Of a stretch of 64,000 nt of DNA, positions 8,278 to 17,545 are shown one piece after another. The DNA is from Bradyrhizobium manausense. GTDB taxonomy: Bacteria; Pseudomonadota; Alphaproteobacteria; Rhizobiales; Xanthobacteraceae. Below the pieces are notes generated by a model. That model did not search any database, was not told the DNA's origin, and worked only from the letters and a program-made list of their open reading frames with translations. The translations under genes were made by a program, and so were the position numbers. Position 1 is the first letter of the stretch, and every line of letters starts with the position of its first letter. The stretch is from contig NZ_LJYG01000034.1 in NCBI RefSeq assembly GCF_001440035.1, forward strand, positions 21,913-85,912, written 5' to 3'.

Positions 8278-9411
8278 CTATAGCTGGTAAGTTTCTCTCC
8301 CCGGTTTGATGCTTGCTGCATCCACGTGTTTCGTGCCGTTCACCCCGTTGGCATCGCCGAAGCCGCGCTTTCGATCTGCCCCGCTTCTGCACTCTTGATC
8401 TTCTCCCGCCCGTTGGGACTGATTGACCACGACGCGAGTCACGGGAAACCAGGGCCAATTCACCAATCTTGAGAGTAAACTCCAGATACCGCCTGGCGAA
8501 AACAAGGCCATAACGAGGGTCAGGAGGCCGAGGGCGACAAGGTAAGTTGCCCCGAACTGTCCGAAAAAGCGTGTGGCGAAGAAGTACAGCAGCGCACCAA
8601 TGATCGGCCCTTCCAGCCTGCCGACGCCTCCGACCATCACACTGAAAATGCAAATCGAGGACCAGTAGGGATCGAAGCCTGCGTCGGGCGTGATCCGCAG
8701 CTGGGCCATGTAGTACAATGCCCCGGCCATTCCCGTTCCGGCCGCCGCCAGCATCCAGATCATCAAGCGGATTCTCTTGACGTTCACGCCTTGGCTCGCG
8801 GCCGCGACTGGCTCATCGCGATTCGCCGTGAGAGCGAGCCCGAAGCGCGAGCGAAGAAGCACATACGAGCCTCCGACCGTCAACAACAGCAGGAGCGAAC
8901 TCATCATCGTGAGCCCCAAGGCCCGTTGACCGGGCGTGTACTGCGCCATCACGCGCAGTGACATTCCCGATCCGCCATTCACATAGGAGATATTTGCCGT
9001 CAGGAGCCTAAGAGCTTCCGCAAAGACCCAGGTCCCGATGGCGAAGTAAGGGCCCTCGAGCCGACGCAGCAAAATATAGGCCGGGATCGAAACTGCGGCT
9101 GCCGCGAACGCGCTAAGCGGTACCGTCCAAAACGGATTGAAGCCCATGTTGTTCGCAAATACAAAAAGAACATAGCCGCCGACGCCGATAAATGCCTGCT
9201 GGCCTACAGAAACGAGGCCTGCATATCCCGCAAGCAAGTTCCACATTTGCGCGATCGCAATAAGGCAGCTCAGTTCGATGACCCATCGAATGTGACCATT
9301 GCTGGCCCAGTACGGCATCGTCGGGATGGCCGTGACGATCAGCACACTGACTGCGAGCGCAATAACGCTCGAGGTCGTCTGTCGCCGCACAATTACGTTG
9401 GAATAAGACAT
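8278..9411 (-). CDS. Branched-chain amino acid-type ABC transporter permease (LivM-like)
   Basis: 377 residues with about nine hydrophobic segments and the family loops GYAGLVSVGQQAFIGVGGY and GGVGRLEGPIIGALLYF. It is one of the two inner-membrane channel subunits of a HAAT/Liv importer. The C-terminal 50 residues (from about WPWFPVTRV) are polar and not needed for the fold. Last gene of the operon 13023-8278, 15 bases after the LivH-like gene. The cargo is probably not an amino acid: the importer sits next to a dihydroxyacetophenone dioxygenase-like gene, so an aromatic or hydroxyketone compound is a better guess. Confidence 0.9.
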   Translation of the reverse strand: MSYSNVIVRRQTTSSVIALAVSVLIVTAIPTMPYWASNGHIRWVIELSCLIAIAQMWNLLAGYAGLVSVGQQAFIGVGGYVLFVFANNMGFNPFWTVPLSAFAAAAVSIPAYILLRRLEGPYFAIGTWVFAEALRLLTANISYVNGGSGMSLRVMAQYTPGQRALGLTMMSSLLLLLTVGGSYVLLRSRFGLALTANRDEPVAAASQGVNVKRIRLMIWMLAAAGTGMAGALYYMAQLRITPDAGFDPYWSSICIFSVMVGGVGRLEGPIIGALLYFFATRFFGQFGATYLVALGLLTLVMALFSPGGIWSLLSRLVNWPWFPVTRVVVNQSQRAGEDQECRSGADRKRGFGDANGVNGTKHVDAASIKPGRETYQL

Positions 9412-9426
9412 TGATCTGCCGGCTGC

Positions 9427-10284
9427 TCAGGTGCGGGACATCAAGCCCTGCGGACGCAAGGCAAGCACGAGTAGAAAGACGATATGACCGGAGAGGATGC
9501 CCCATCCCGGATCGGCACGAGAGCCGACCACTTGCGCGATGCCCACGATCATCGCGCCAAGAAATGCGCCGCTGATATGCCCCATTCCCCCGATGATGAC
9601 GGCTTCGAACGCGTAGATGAGCTGAGCGCCACCATCCGCGGGGGCCACCGTCGTGCGGGTCGCTTGGCAAAAGGCTGCTGCGCCGAGAATGCCAACCGCT
9701 ATGGCGGTGGCGAGTGCATAGACGCCTTTGGCGTCGACCCCCGATAGAGTTGCGGCCTCTCCATCGGCCGCCGCAGCCCGCAAGGCACGTCCGAACTTCG
9801 TGTATCGGAGTGCCAGATGAAGGCAGGCGGTCAGTGCGACCGCGAAGGCAAATACGCCGAGCGGGAGAACTCCCACATAGAGGGGACCCAACTCAATCGA
9901 CATGGATGAGAGTGCACCAAGCGAGAGCGATCTCGTGTCGGCCGACCAGATCTGCAGCATGAGGTTCTGCAACGCGATCGACAGGCCAAAAGTAGCGACA
10001 AGAGAGGGCAGTGGGTCGGCCTTGACGACTCTATTCAGGACTCCCCGCTGAAGAGCCCACCCGATGATAACGCCCATCGGCACCAGAAGAAAGGGAGCAA
10101 CAAGCGGCGAAACTCCGAGGACGCCGACAAGAGTTATTCCGAGAAGCGCCAGCAGAATGACGAGATCGCCGTGCGCGATGTTGACGATTCGCATTACACC
10201 GAACATCAACGCCATTCCCAGAGCATACTGGGCATAGAGCCCGCCCAGAAGAACACCCTGAACGAGCGCGTCCAGCCACTTCAT
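9427..10284 (-). CDS. Branched-chain amino acid-type ABC transporter permease (LivH-like)
   Basis: 285 residues, about eight membrane segments, with LLGGLYAQYALGMALMFGVM at the start and the family loop AFEAVIIGGMGHISGAFLGA near the end. It is the partner channel subunit of the LivM-like protein. Its ATG overlaps the end of the upstream LivF-like gene by four bases, showing translational coupling within the operon. Confidence 0.92.
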   Translation of the reverse strand: MKWLDALVQGVLLGGLYAQYALGMALMFGVMRIVNIAHGDLVILLALLGITLVGVLGVSPLVAPFLLVPMGVIIGWALQRGVLNRVVKADPLPSLVATFGLSIALQNLMLQIWSADTRSLSLGALSSMSIELGPLYVGVLPLGVFAFAVALTACLHLALRYTKFGRALRAAAADGEAATLSGVDAKGVYALATAIAVGILGAAAFCQATRTTVAPADGGAQLIYAFEAVIIGGMGHISGAFLGAMIVGIAQVVGSRADPGWGILSGHIVFLLVLALRPQGLMSRT

Positions 10285-11003
10285 GAATGTGCTCCAAAGT
10301 ATGCGCGGGAAATTGCCTCCAGACCGATCTCGCAGGACGGGCCGGAAAGAGTCACGCGTCCTTCCAGCAAACAGTACAGGCGATCACTTGAGGACTTTGC
10401 GAGAGACACGTCCTGCTCAACAATCACGATGGACGTGCCGCCCGCGCGGATCTCGGGAAGCTTCTGGTAAATCTCTTTGACGACCTTGGGAGCGAGACCC
10501 AGTGAGATCTCGTCACAAAGAAGCAAGCGAGGCTGTGCCAGCAGGGCGCGGCCTACTGCAACCATCTGCTGTTGCCCGCCCGACAGCCTTTCGACCAATT
10601 CGCGACGGCGCTCCTTCAAGACCGGGAATAGTTCGTGGATTCGCGGGATTGTCCATCGCAATGCTTGCTCGACATCCGTTCGTGATCGGTCGAGGCAGAC
10701 GCGAAGATTGTCCTCCACCGTCATTCCCCTGAACAATCTGCGCCCCTCAGGAACCATCGCGAGCCCTTTGCGCACCAGGGCATGCGCCGGAGTTCTCGAC
10801 GTCGATTCGCCTGCAAATGCGATCTCACCGGCGCTGGGAGATATGAGACCTGTGACCGCCTTCAAGAGCGTGCTCTTGCCCGCGCCATTTGCCCCGATCA
10901 GCGCAACAACTTCACCGGCTGCGATTTCGAACTCGACATTGAAGAGCGCTTGAAAGTCGCCGTAGGCCGCGCACAGATTCCTTACCTTGAGGATCGCCCT
11001 CAT
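10281..11003 (-). CDS. ABC transporter ATPase (LivF-like)
   Basis: 240 residues. Walker A GANGAGKST (about residue 37), signature LSGGQQQMVAVGRALLAQPR and Walker B LLLCDEISLGL followed by a switch His replaced by the usual Liv-type IVEQD. One of two ATPases that drive the Liv-type importer. Start overlaps the end of the LivG-like gene by four bases. Confidence 0.93.
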   Translation of the reverse strand: MRAILKVRNLCAAYGDFQALFNVEFEIAAGEVVALIGANGAGKSTLLKAVTGLISPSAGEIAFAGESTSRTPAHALVRKGLAMVPEGRRLFRGMTVEDNLRVCLDRSRTDVEQALRWTIPRIHELFPVLKERRRELVERLSGGQQQMVAVGRALLAQPRLLLCDEISLGLAPKVVKEIYQKLPEIRAGGTSIVIVEQDVSLAKSSSDRLYCLLEGRVTLSGPSCEIGLEAISRAYFGAHS

Positions 11004-11764
11004 GCCTCGATCCCCATGTACGCCCGGCGAACCTCCGGGTCGGCCATAACATCACCTGGCTTGCCATCCGCAATCTTGGAGCCGAAATCGAGAACCATCA
11101 TGCGGTCTGCGACTGCCATCAACGCGTGGACGACGTGCTCGATCCAGATGATCGTCACGCCGCTATGTTGGATCTTCCGAATCAACGAGACCAGATCGGC
11201 AGCTTCTTCATCGGTCAATCCGCCGGCGATTTCGTCGAGCAGAAGCAGCTTCGGCTCACCTGCCAAGGCCCGCGCCAGTTCAAGTCTCTTGCGGTCGAGA
11301 AGGGTCAGCGCGCCCGCCGGGCGGTTCGCCCGGGAAGACAGACCACAATCCTCAAGGACTGCCAAGCAGGTTCGATACGAGTCGCGCTCCGATTTCCCGG
11401 CCGAGAACATCGCCGAGACCAGAAGATTCTCGAAAGCTGTCATGGCCCCGTACGGACGCGGGATCTGATAGGTTCTCCCGATACCGAGCGCGGCTCGTCG
11501 ATGGGCGGGCAGCTTTGAGAGTGGCCGGCCGGCGAGTGCTATCTGGCCAGAGCTTAATCCCAGATCGCCGCTGATCAGATTGAAGAGCGTGGTTTTCCCT
11601 GCTCCATTGGGACCAAGCACGCCCAATACCTCGCCTACTCCGACGTCGAAGTCGACGTTCTTGATCACATGCAAGCCAGCAAACGATTTTGACACGCCAC
11701 GAGCGGACAGCAGGACCGCGCCCGAGGCGCGATCCCTTGGTTCAACGGCCATGGTGTTCACCAC
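11000..11764 (-). CDS. ABC transporter ATPase (LivG-like)
   Basis: 254 residues. Walker A GPNGAGKTT, the LivG-type signature stretch LTLLDRKRLELARALAGEP, Walker B LLLLDEIAGGL and the C-terminal LivG extension with DFGSKIADGKPGDVMADPEV. Energises the importer together with the LivF-like ATPase. Overlaps the substrate-binding protein gene by seven bases. The first 20 residues before LLSARGVSKSF may be dispensable, so a later start is possible. Confidence 0.93.
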   Translation of the reverse strand: MVNTMAVEPRDRASGAVLLSARGVSKSFAGLHVIKNVDFDVGVGEVLGVLGPNGAGKTTLFNLISGDLGLSSGQIALAGRPLSKLPAHRRAALGIGRTYQIPRPYGAMTAFENLLVSAMFSAGKSERDSYRTCLAVLEDCGLSSRANRPAGALTLLDRKRLELARALAGEPKLLLLDEIAGGLTDEEAADLVSLIRKIQHSGVTIIWIEHVVHALMAVADRMMVLDFGSKIADGKPGDVMADPEVRRAYMGIEA

Positions 11765-13023
11765 GCCATCGGCTGAAGCTTACCCTCGGGCTCCATGATC
11801 GGATAAAGCGAGGTCTCCACGATCTTGAGATCGAAGGGGCGCTTCATGCCTTTGACCCACTGCCCCCCGAGGATCGGCGTCTTGGAGACGTTCGGGTGCA
11901 CGCCACCGAACTTCACCTGACCAATCAATGTGTGCAGATCCGTAGTCTTAAGCGCGTCCCGAATCGCCCCGCGATCCAGCGGATCTTGGCTCCGCCGCAG
12001 CGTATCGATGATGACCTCCCAAATGGCATGCGAGTATCCGAGCGGCTGCGTCCATTGCTTGCCGGTTGAGCTTTCCCATTTTGCCGCAAGTTCCGCGGAT
12101 GTCTCGCCGGTCAGCGATGATTTGTACGGGAAAGAGGGTGTCCACCACACCTCTGTGCTCATTCCCGTTCCCAGTGGACCGATCGCTTCGACCGCAGACG
12201 GGAAGAGCAGCCCCGCTGCAGCGGTGACGACGCGCGGCTTGCAGTTTTGCTGGGCGGATTGAAGCACATAGGTTTTCAGATCGCCCGGATAGACGAGGCC
12301 CCCGAGTATATCGCAGCCGGCCTTCTTGAACTCCGCGATTTGCGCCGAGAAGTCATTGGTGCGAGGTTGAAACTTGCTTGGCGCCGTGACATCGAAGCCG
12401 GCCTTACGCATCGATGGCGGCAGTCCGATCTTCTCGTCCCCCCACACCTCGCCGTCCGTATTCCTGGGAAGAAGCAAGCCGACTTTGTGATTGCTTTCAG
12501 TGGATCGCCAAATGTTGACATAGGTCGCAATGATGTCCTCAAGGCCCCAGAAGAAATGGTAAGTCCAATGAAACTGGCCGCCGCCACGCGGCATGATCAC
12601 GGCTTGCCACGGCGCCGTCGATGACACACAGGGAACGCCGTAGAGCTCGGATTGCTCGGAGACCGGCAGCGTCACGTCGGTGGTCGAGGCCGGCACCATC
12701 AGGTGGACCTCGCCATTCTGGATCAATTCGCCGGCGAGCTCGGAGGCGCGATTGGGATTCGACTGAGCGTCACGGTCGAGTATCTCGATCGAGTATTTCT
12801 TGCCGCGGATTTCGAGACCGTCTGCGAGGAATTTGCGGATCCAGTTCAGAGCGTACTCGTCCGTCTCGCCGAACTGACTAAGTTGCCCGGTACGCGGACT
12901 CACAAATCCGATCTTGATCGTGCTGGATGATTTCGCTCGTAGGACTGCGGGGGCTGCAAGCGCCGCCACACCCGCTGCCAAGATCGACCGACGCGTCATA
13001 CCATTGAGACGCCTGCTGTCCAT
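11758..13023 (-). CDS. Periplasmic substrate-binding protein of Liv-type importer, Tat signal
   Basis: 421 residues. N-terminal twin-arginine signal MTRRSILAAGVAALAAPAVL, then a Peripla_BP_6-type fold beginning IKIGFVSPRTGQLSQFGE and containing ASELAGELIQNGEVHLMVPA. The start at 13023 has a strong GAGGAGGGG ribosome site. First gene of a five-gene operon (binding protein, LivG, LivF, LivH, LivM). It diverges from the cupin dioxygenase gene across about 260 bases, which should hold both promoters. This class often binds aromatic acids or amides as well as amino acids. Confidence 0.92.
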   Translation of the reverse strand: MDSRRLNGMTRRSILAAGVAALAAPAVLRAKSSSTIKIGFVSPRTGQLSQFGETDEYALNWIRKFLADGLEIRGKKYSIEILDRDAQSNPNRASELAGELIQNGEVHLMVPASTTDVTLPVSEQSELYGVPCVSSTAPWQAVIMPRGGGQFHWTYHFFWGLEDIIATYVNIWRSTESNHKVGLLLPRNTDGEVWGDEKIGLPPSMRKAGFDVTAPSKFQPRTNDFSAQIAEFKKAGCDILGGLVYPGDLKTYVLQSAQQNCKPRVVTAAAGLLFPSAVEAIGPLGTGMSTEVWWTPSFPYKSSLTGETSAELAAKWESSTGKQWTQPLGYSHAIWEVIIDTLRRSQDPLDRGAIRDALKTTDLHTLIGQVKFGGVHPNVSKTPILGGQWVKGMKRPFDLKIVETSLYPIMEPEGKLQPMAW

Positions 13024-13285
13024 ATTTCCCCTCCTCTGTTTCCTCGCGCTGCTTCTTCAAGCTGCATTGCCCGCCGAATCCCGCACCCGCGACGCACTCG
13101 GGTATGAGCTGGCTCGTATAAGCAGCGGCTTGGTTTCATAGCCGAGGCTCCCCGCGTTGTCCCGAGCCAGAACCAGCTATGTCGCTGTGAGCGAAACGAT
13201 CGGCCGCGCTGGATCAAGCCGCCCTGCAACAGCCTCCGCGACGTTCGTGTAACAGTGCCCGCCTCACTTCAAGCGGAGGATTCCG

Positions 13286-13819
13286 ATGCCCGAGGCGGCC
13301 ACAAACGAGTTCTGGAAGAACATCAAGCCGATTGAGAAGATTTTCCAGCCAGACGCGCAGCCAGAAGTTTACATCCCGAACGCGCCCATCGATGACGAGC
13401 GCTATTACGTCCCACTCACGGAGACGGTTTCAACGCGTCCGCTCTGGATCTCGCCGTCGCAAAACAGATGGTGCGATATCCTGATGGCCAAGAAGGCCGG
13501 GCTGGTAAATCGTCACTACCATCCTCATCAGGTTTTCGCCTACACGATCTCTGGCAAATGGGGGTATCTCGAGCACGATTGGACGGCGACCGCAGGTGAT
13601 TTCGTCTACGAGACCCCCGGCGAAGGCCATACGCTGGTCGCGTACGAGAGTGACGAGCCGATGCGTGTTCAGTTCAACGTGACCGGGCCCCTCATCTGGC
13701 TGAACGAGAAAGGCGATCCGGACGGATATTTCGACGTGCATATGTACATCGACCTGGCGCGCAAACATTACGACAAGGTCGGTATCGGCGCGGCCTACAT
13801 CGACAAGCTGTTCCGCTGA
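13286..13819 (+). CDS. Cupin dioxygenase, 2,4'-dihydroxyacetophenone dioxygenase-like
   Basis: 177 residues, the same length I recall for 2,4'-dihydroxyacetophenone dioxygenase (DAD). Single cupin barrel with the metal-ligand motif NRHYHPHQVFAY and a second motif GEGHTL, plus an N-terminal arm (FWKNIKPIEKIF). DAD cleaves the C-C bond of an aromatic alpha-hydroxyketone with O2 to give an aromatic acid and formate. The gene is 8 bases upstream of a dehydrogenase able to interconvert vicinal diols and hydroxyketones and diverges from an importer, which fits catabolism of a hydroxyketone. The exact substrate is not shown by the sequence. Confidence 0.8.
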   Translation: MPEAATNEFWKNIKPIEKIFQPDAQPEVYIPNAPIDDERYYVPLTETVSTRPLWISPSQNRWCDILMAKKAGLVNRHYHPHQVFAYTISGKWGYLEHDWTATAGDFVYETPGEGHTLVAYESDEPMRVQFNVTGPLIWLNEKGDPDGYFDVHMYIDLARKHYDKVGIGAAYIDKLFR

Positions 13820-13827
13820 GGTTTGCT

Positions 13828-14877
13828 GTGGAAGACCGTCAGTTTACCGCCGCCGTTTGGTATGGCGCGCGAGATATCAGGGTGGAGCTTCGGCGGACCG
13901 CCCCGCTCTCCGCCAATGAACTGCGCATCAAAGTTGCGAGATGCGGGATTTGTGGGAGCGATCTCCACGAATACGTCAACGGCCCTCACGCGATTCCGGT
14001 GTTACAGGAGCACCCGCTGTCGCGGCGCAAGGCGCCCATCGTCTTGGGACACGAGTTCTGCGGGACCGTAAGCGAGGTGGGCAGCGGCGTGATCGGCTTC
14101 CGAGAGGGGCAACGGGTCGTCATCGAGCCGGAGTACCGATGCGGAAGCTGCAGCGCTTGCCAACGCGGGGAGTACAATCTTTGCGAGTCGATGGGCTTTG
14201 CCGGCCTCATGGGCGATGGCGGTATGGCTGACGAGGCCACGATTCCGGCCTATATGGCCCACGCGCTTCCCGATGAGGTGTCCTTTGCCCAGGCTGCGGT
14301 TCTCGAACCTGCAGCCGTCGCCCTGCATGCCATACGGCGGAGCGGCTTGGGTGCGGGGATGCGTTGTGCAGTGGTGGGCGCGGGCCCCATTGGGCTGTTG
14401 ATCGTTCAACTGGCCAGACTCGCCGGTGCGCGGGAGATCGCAGTCAGCGACCTCTCTGACGCGCGCCTGCAAATGGCCACTCGGCTCGGCGCCACGATCG
14501 CGGTGAACACCGGTCGCGATTCTCTTTCCGACCATGTCCAGGACGTCGACATCTCTTTCGAAGCCGTCGGCGTTCAGTCAGCCCTCACAAGTGCATTCAA
14601 TGTGCTGCGAAAGGGCGGGCGCCTGGTCCTCGTCGGCCTTTTCGGGAAGCCACCTAGTCTGGACGCTTTCGGGCTGGTGAATCGGGAGATCGATCTGATC
14701 TCAAGTGTCGGCTACCGGCACGTCTACCCGGACCTCATCGCCCTGGTCGCTGCGGGTCTGTTCGATCCGTCACGCATCGTAACCCGAGAGATCCGGCTGG
14801 CGGAAGTCGTCCAAGACGGCTTCGAGCGTTTGCTGTCCAACCCGGCAGATGTGAAGATCGTCGTAAATCCCGAGTGA
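13828..14877 (+). CDS. Zinc-dependent medium-chain dehydrogenase, 2,3-butanediol dehydrogenase-like
   Basis: 349 residues from a GTG start preceded by GAGG. Catalytic zinc site CGICGSDLHEY and LGHEFCG, structural zinc loop CGSCSACQRGEYNLC, and Rossmann motif VVGAGPIGLL. The insert HAIPVLQEHPLSRRKAPI is typical of (R,R)-2,3-butanediol dehydrogenases. Likely oxidises or reduces a vicinal diol/hydroxyketone pair with NAD. Probably co-transcribed with the cupin gene. Confidence 0.85.
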   Translation: MEDRQFTAAVWYGARDIRVELRRTAPLSANELRIKVARCGICGSDLHEYVNGPHAIPVLQEHPLSRRKAPIVLGHEFCGTVSEVGSGVIGFREGQRVVIEPEYRCGSCSACQRGEYNLCESMGFAGLMGDGGMADEATIPAYMAHALPDEVSFAQAAVLEPAAVALHAIRRSGLGAGMRCAVVGAGPIGLLIVQLARLAGAREIAVSDLSDARLQMATRLGATIAVNTGRDSLSDHVQDVDISFEAVGVQSALTSAFNVLRKGGRLVLVGLFGKPPSLDAFGLVNREIDLISSVGYRHVYPDLIALVAAGLFDPSRIVTREIRLAEVVQDGFERLLSNPADVKIVVNPE

Positions 14878-14900
14878 TATCAACTTGGATTCAGCAGAAC

Positions 14901-14922
14901 GGACCACGTAATTTTACGGTCC
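14901..14922 (+). repeat. Inverted repeat after the dehydrogenase gene
   Basis: GGACC-AC-GTAA-TT-TTACGGTCC forms a near-perfect hairpin 23 bases after the dehydrogenase stop. There is no T-run directly after it, so it may be a terminator or an operator for the AraC gene. Confidence 0.35.
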
Positions 14923-15022
14923 TGGCGCAGACGTTCGGTTTTTTGTGCCTGTTCCGAAGGCAAGCGGACGGCCTTATTGCCGTTGAAGCAGTTGAGCCGA
15001 CCGGTTAGCATATTGCAAAAAT

Positions 15023-16021
15023 ATGCACGTAGTACCGGGAGGGGACATGCAAGCAGCTTGCCTTGCCGAACGCGGCCGTGCGGGACGGCCCATAAAATTC
15101 GACACCGCGGCGGTTCCCCCGCTCCGGCGCATCAGCTTTTGGGAAGAAAAATGCGCTGATAGGGTCGTCGGGCTTCGGTGCACGTCACTTGAGCCAACCG
15201 GGCTTCAGGCTCAGTTTCAGTACGTCGATTTTGGCGCAATGAAACTGATCGATATCGCGGGTGGACAGCATGTCGTCGAGCGCACTCCTGACCTGGTCCG
15301 CAGGATCGAGAAAGATGCGGTTTTCCTTACTCTGCTGAGCCGCGGCAAGGCGTTCGTCAACAGGGCCAACGACTGTCTGGTGCTCAAGGAGGGCGACTGC
15401 GTTCTCTACGACACCAATCAACCCTACATGCATGGCTTCCCGGGGGAGATGCGGCACGTCATATTCGAGCTTCGCGGCGAAGACTTTCGACAACGCTTCC
15501 CTGCCTGGAATCTCAGCAAGACATTCTGTTTCGATGGTGCGCTTGGCGCCGGCCGATATGTATCAGACAGTCTGCGGAAGATTCTGCGGCGGCATCATCC
15601 GTTTAGTGAGAACTGCGATCTTGATCAGACGATAGAGGAGGAGGTTTGGAAAGGACTGGAACTTGCCTATGAGACGATCAGAGGCAGCCGCACCAACTAT
15701 CAGTTGTTAACGATCGAGCGGATCAAGCAGCTTATCGTGACTAATCTTCGCAATCCCAAGCTGGGGCCGAAATTCATAGCTGACGAGATGGGACTCGGCG
15801 CACGCCAACTCCACCGGCTTTTTGGAGACGAACCAGAGTCCCTGTCTGAAACGATCATGCGTTTGCGGCTCGAGAGGTGCAAGGAGGATCTTCTCAGGCG
15901 CGATCGCCTGAAGGCATCGGTTTCGGAGATTGCTTATTATTGGGGATTTACGAATCTTGCGCACTTCTCTCGGAGATTTAGCGACGAGTTTGGGTGCGCA
16001 CCGTCGAAGGTTCGTCCCTAA
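15023..16021 (+). CDS. AraC-family transcriptional regulator
   Basis: 332 residues. The N-terminal half is an AraC_binding_2/cupin-like sensor (LEPTGLQAQFQYVDFGAMKL, SRGKAFVNRANDCLVLKEGD). The C-terminal 100 residues hold the two helix-turn-helix motifs (FIADEMGLGARQLHRLFG and SVSEIAYYWGFTNLAHFSRRF). Start uncertain: no good ribosome site at 15023, and ATG 15047 has its purine run too close. It follows the cupin and dehydrogenase genes on the same strand and is the obvious regulator for them and the divergent Liv operon. Confidence 0.88.
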   Translation: MHVVPGGDMQAACLAERGRAGRPIKFDTAAVPPLRRISFWEEKCADRVVGLRCTSLEPTGLQAQFQYVDFGAMKLIDIAGGQHVVERTPDLVRRIEKDAVFLTLLSRGKAFVNRANDCLVLKEGDCVLYDTNQPYMHGFPGEMRHVIFELRGEDFRQRFPAWNLSKTFCFDGALGAGRYVSDSLRKILRRHHPFSENCDLDQTIEEEVWKGLELAYETIRGSRTNYQLLTIERIKQLIVTNLRNPKLGPKFIADEMGLGARQLHRLFGDEPESLSETIMRLRLERCKEDLLRRDRLKASVSEIAYYWGFTNLAHFSRRFSDEFGCAPSKVRP

Positions 16022-16314
16022 TCGGTCGGACAAAACGCCAGGATCGTTGACACGTTCGACGCCGCGACAATTGGCGTGTGGCATGTACTAATCATGCCGA
16101 TCAATTCCTGAGCGGAAGCTGGAGGCTCATATCCGGCCAGGCCTCTCAGGCGAGCGGGCTGAACTTCTGGAATCCTGACATAGGCTTGCCACTCCTTGAA
16201 AGGAATCGAAGCGAGGGACGCAAGGATAAGACGCCAAATGTCTCGCACGTGTTCAACGTGCACTCGATCAGTCGGCGTTACACCAATGACAGCTTGTGGC
16301 ACAGTGGGCAGGTT
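16022..16314. other. Intergenic, no recognisable gene
   Basis: About 290 bases between the convergent AraC and MaoC genes. Short frames exist on both strands (16018-16302 minus, 16078-16344 plus) but none shows a family or a good start. Confidence 0.4.
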
Positions 16315-16812
16315 TCAGTTGAAGAAAATGTCTGTGCGGCGTGATCTCAGCGCTCGGTCCCCCGAGTTCAACTCGAGATCGCATGATGCGTCTACCTGCA
16401 CGAAGCGCGGTCGGGCCTTCACCAGCGTCAGCCGCGCCCGTAGCCGGAACACATCGCCGCAACGTACCGCGAAACGAAACCGAACCGAGCGGAGAGCCGC
16501 CGCTCGGCTTTGCGCGGCACCTATGACGACATATGCTTCCTGCAAAAGAGCCGGCACGAGCGCCAGAAGCAATTGGCCGGGCACGATTGTCGCACCTCCG
16601 GCGAGTTCGCAACGGGCACGCTCCATATCGGTATGAACCCAGTTCCGATCACCCGTCAGCGCGACGAAACGGTCGACCTCATCCTGCGTCACCGATCGCC
16701 AGCGCCCGGGAGCGAGTTCGTTGTCCACGAAGTCAGCAAGATCGATCGCCCGCGCGACATGAAGTGCGGTTGCCTGCGTCGGAGCTTCGGGGTCTGGCGG
16801 CATTTGAATCAT
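16315..16812 (-). CDS. MaoC-like hot-dog dehydratase
   Basis: 165 residues with the MaoC hydratase pattern: WRSVTQDEVDRFVALTGDRNWVHTD followed by GATIVPGQLLLALVPALL, giving the catalytic D-x4-H dyad and the hydratase-2 loop. Such enzymes hydrate or dehydrate enoyl-CoA thioesters. It follows the thiolase remnant by 18 bases and would have completed a beta-oxidation-like set (ligase, thiolase, hydratase). It appears intact, although its operon upstream is broken. Confidence 0.8.
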   Translation of the reverse strand: MIQMPPDPEAPTQATALHVARAIDLADFVDNELAPGRWRSVTQDEVDRFVALTGDRNWVHTDMERARCELAGGATIVPGQLLLALVPALLQEAYVVIGAAQSRAAALRSVRFRFAVRCGDVFRLRARLTLVKARPRFVQVDASCDLELNSGDRALRSRRTDIFFN

Positions 16813-16830
16813 TGCGTCCCGTCCTTCTCC

Positions 16831-17545
16831 TCATATCGTCGCAAGCAGGGCGCTGCCGAGCCCGCCCGCGGCTGCGATCGCCGCTAGCCCGATCGCACCG
16901 GTCGATTCCGATTGCATTTCATGCCAGAGGCGCACGGCCAAGGTCGCGCCCGATGCACCGATCGGATGTCCCCGTGCCAGGCCACCGCCGCCACGGTTGA
17001 GCGCCGATTCCTGCACCCCGATGCCGTCGACGCAGGCAATGGCTTGGGCGGCAAATGCCTCCATAACCTCGGCCACCGCAATCTGCGTCGGCGCGATCCG
17101 TTGCGCTGCAAGGAGGCTCTTTGCCGCCGCAATCGGCGCCGCTCCGGGTATGGCCGGGTCGCCGCCGCGGCGGGTCGCCGATATGATCCGCAAGGGCCGC
17201 CTCACTTTGAGCCGCCGGGCCATCGGCTCGGAGACGACCAGCAGGGCTGCTGCGGCGTCGGCTTCAACCGCCACCGTCGCGCGCGTCACGCCAAACGCAG
17301 TATCGCCTGCAAGTGGTGCAAGGCGTAAGCAGGTCGCCTCCGTTAGGCCGCGAGGAAAGGCATCGTGCGACAGGCCCGCGAGCGGCGTGATCTCCGCCGC
17401 GCCGGGCGGAATTTGCAGCGCCTTGCGATGGCTTGCGACGGCGAATTCATCCTGCCGTGCACGCGAAATGCCAAACCTTTCAGCCAGCGTCGCGGCGGCA
17501 GCGATCATGTCAGGGTCCCGCTCCGGCCAAGGCGCGAACGGAGGA
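16831..17545 (-). pseudogene. Thiolase, C-terminal two-thirds only
   Basis: Thiolase likeness begins at about YDRPPFAPWPERDPDMIAAA and runs to the end, including NRGGGGLARGHPIGASGATL with the catalytic His. The N-terminal domain with the nucleophilic Cys is missing: upstream of about 17545 the DNA belongs to an acyl-CoA ligase in another frame. The C-terminal catalytic Cys is also absent: the family CxGG is AAAGG here. The open frame extends to 17913 but the extra part is a shadow of the ligase and bioY. Clearly non-functional as a thiolase. Confidence 0.8.
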
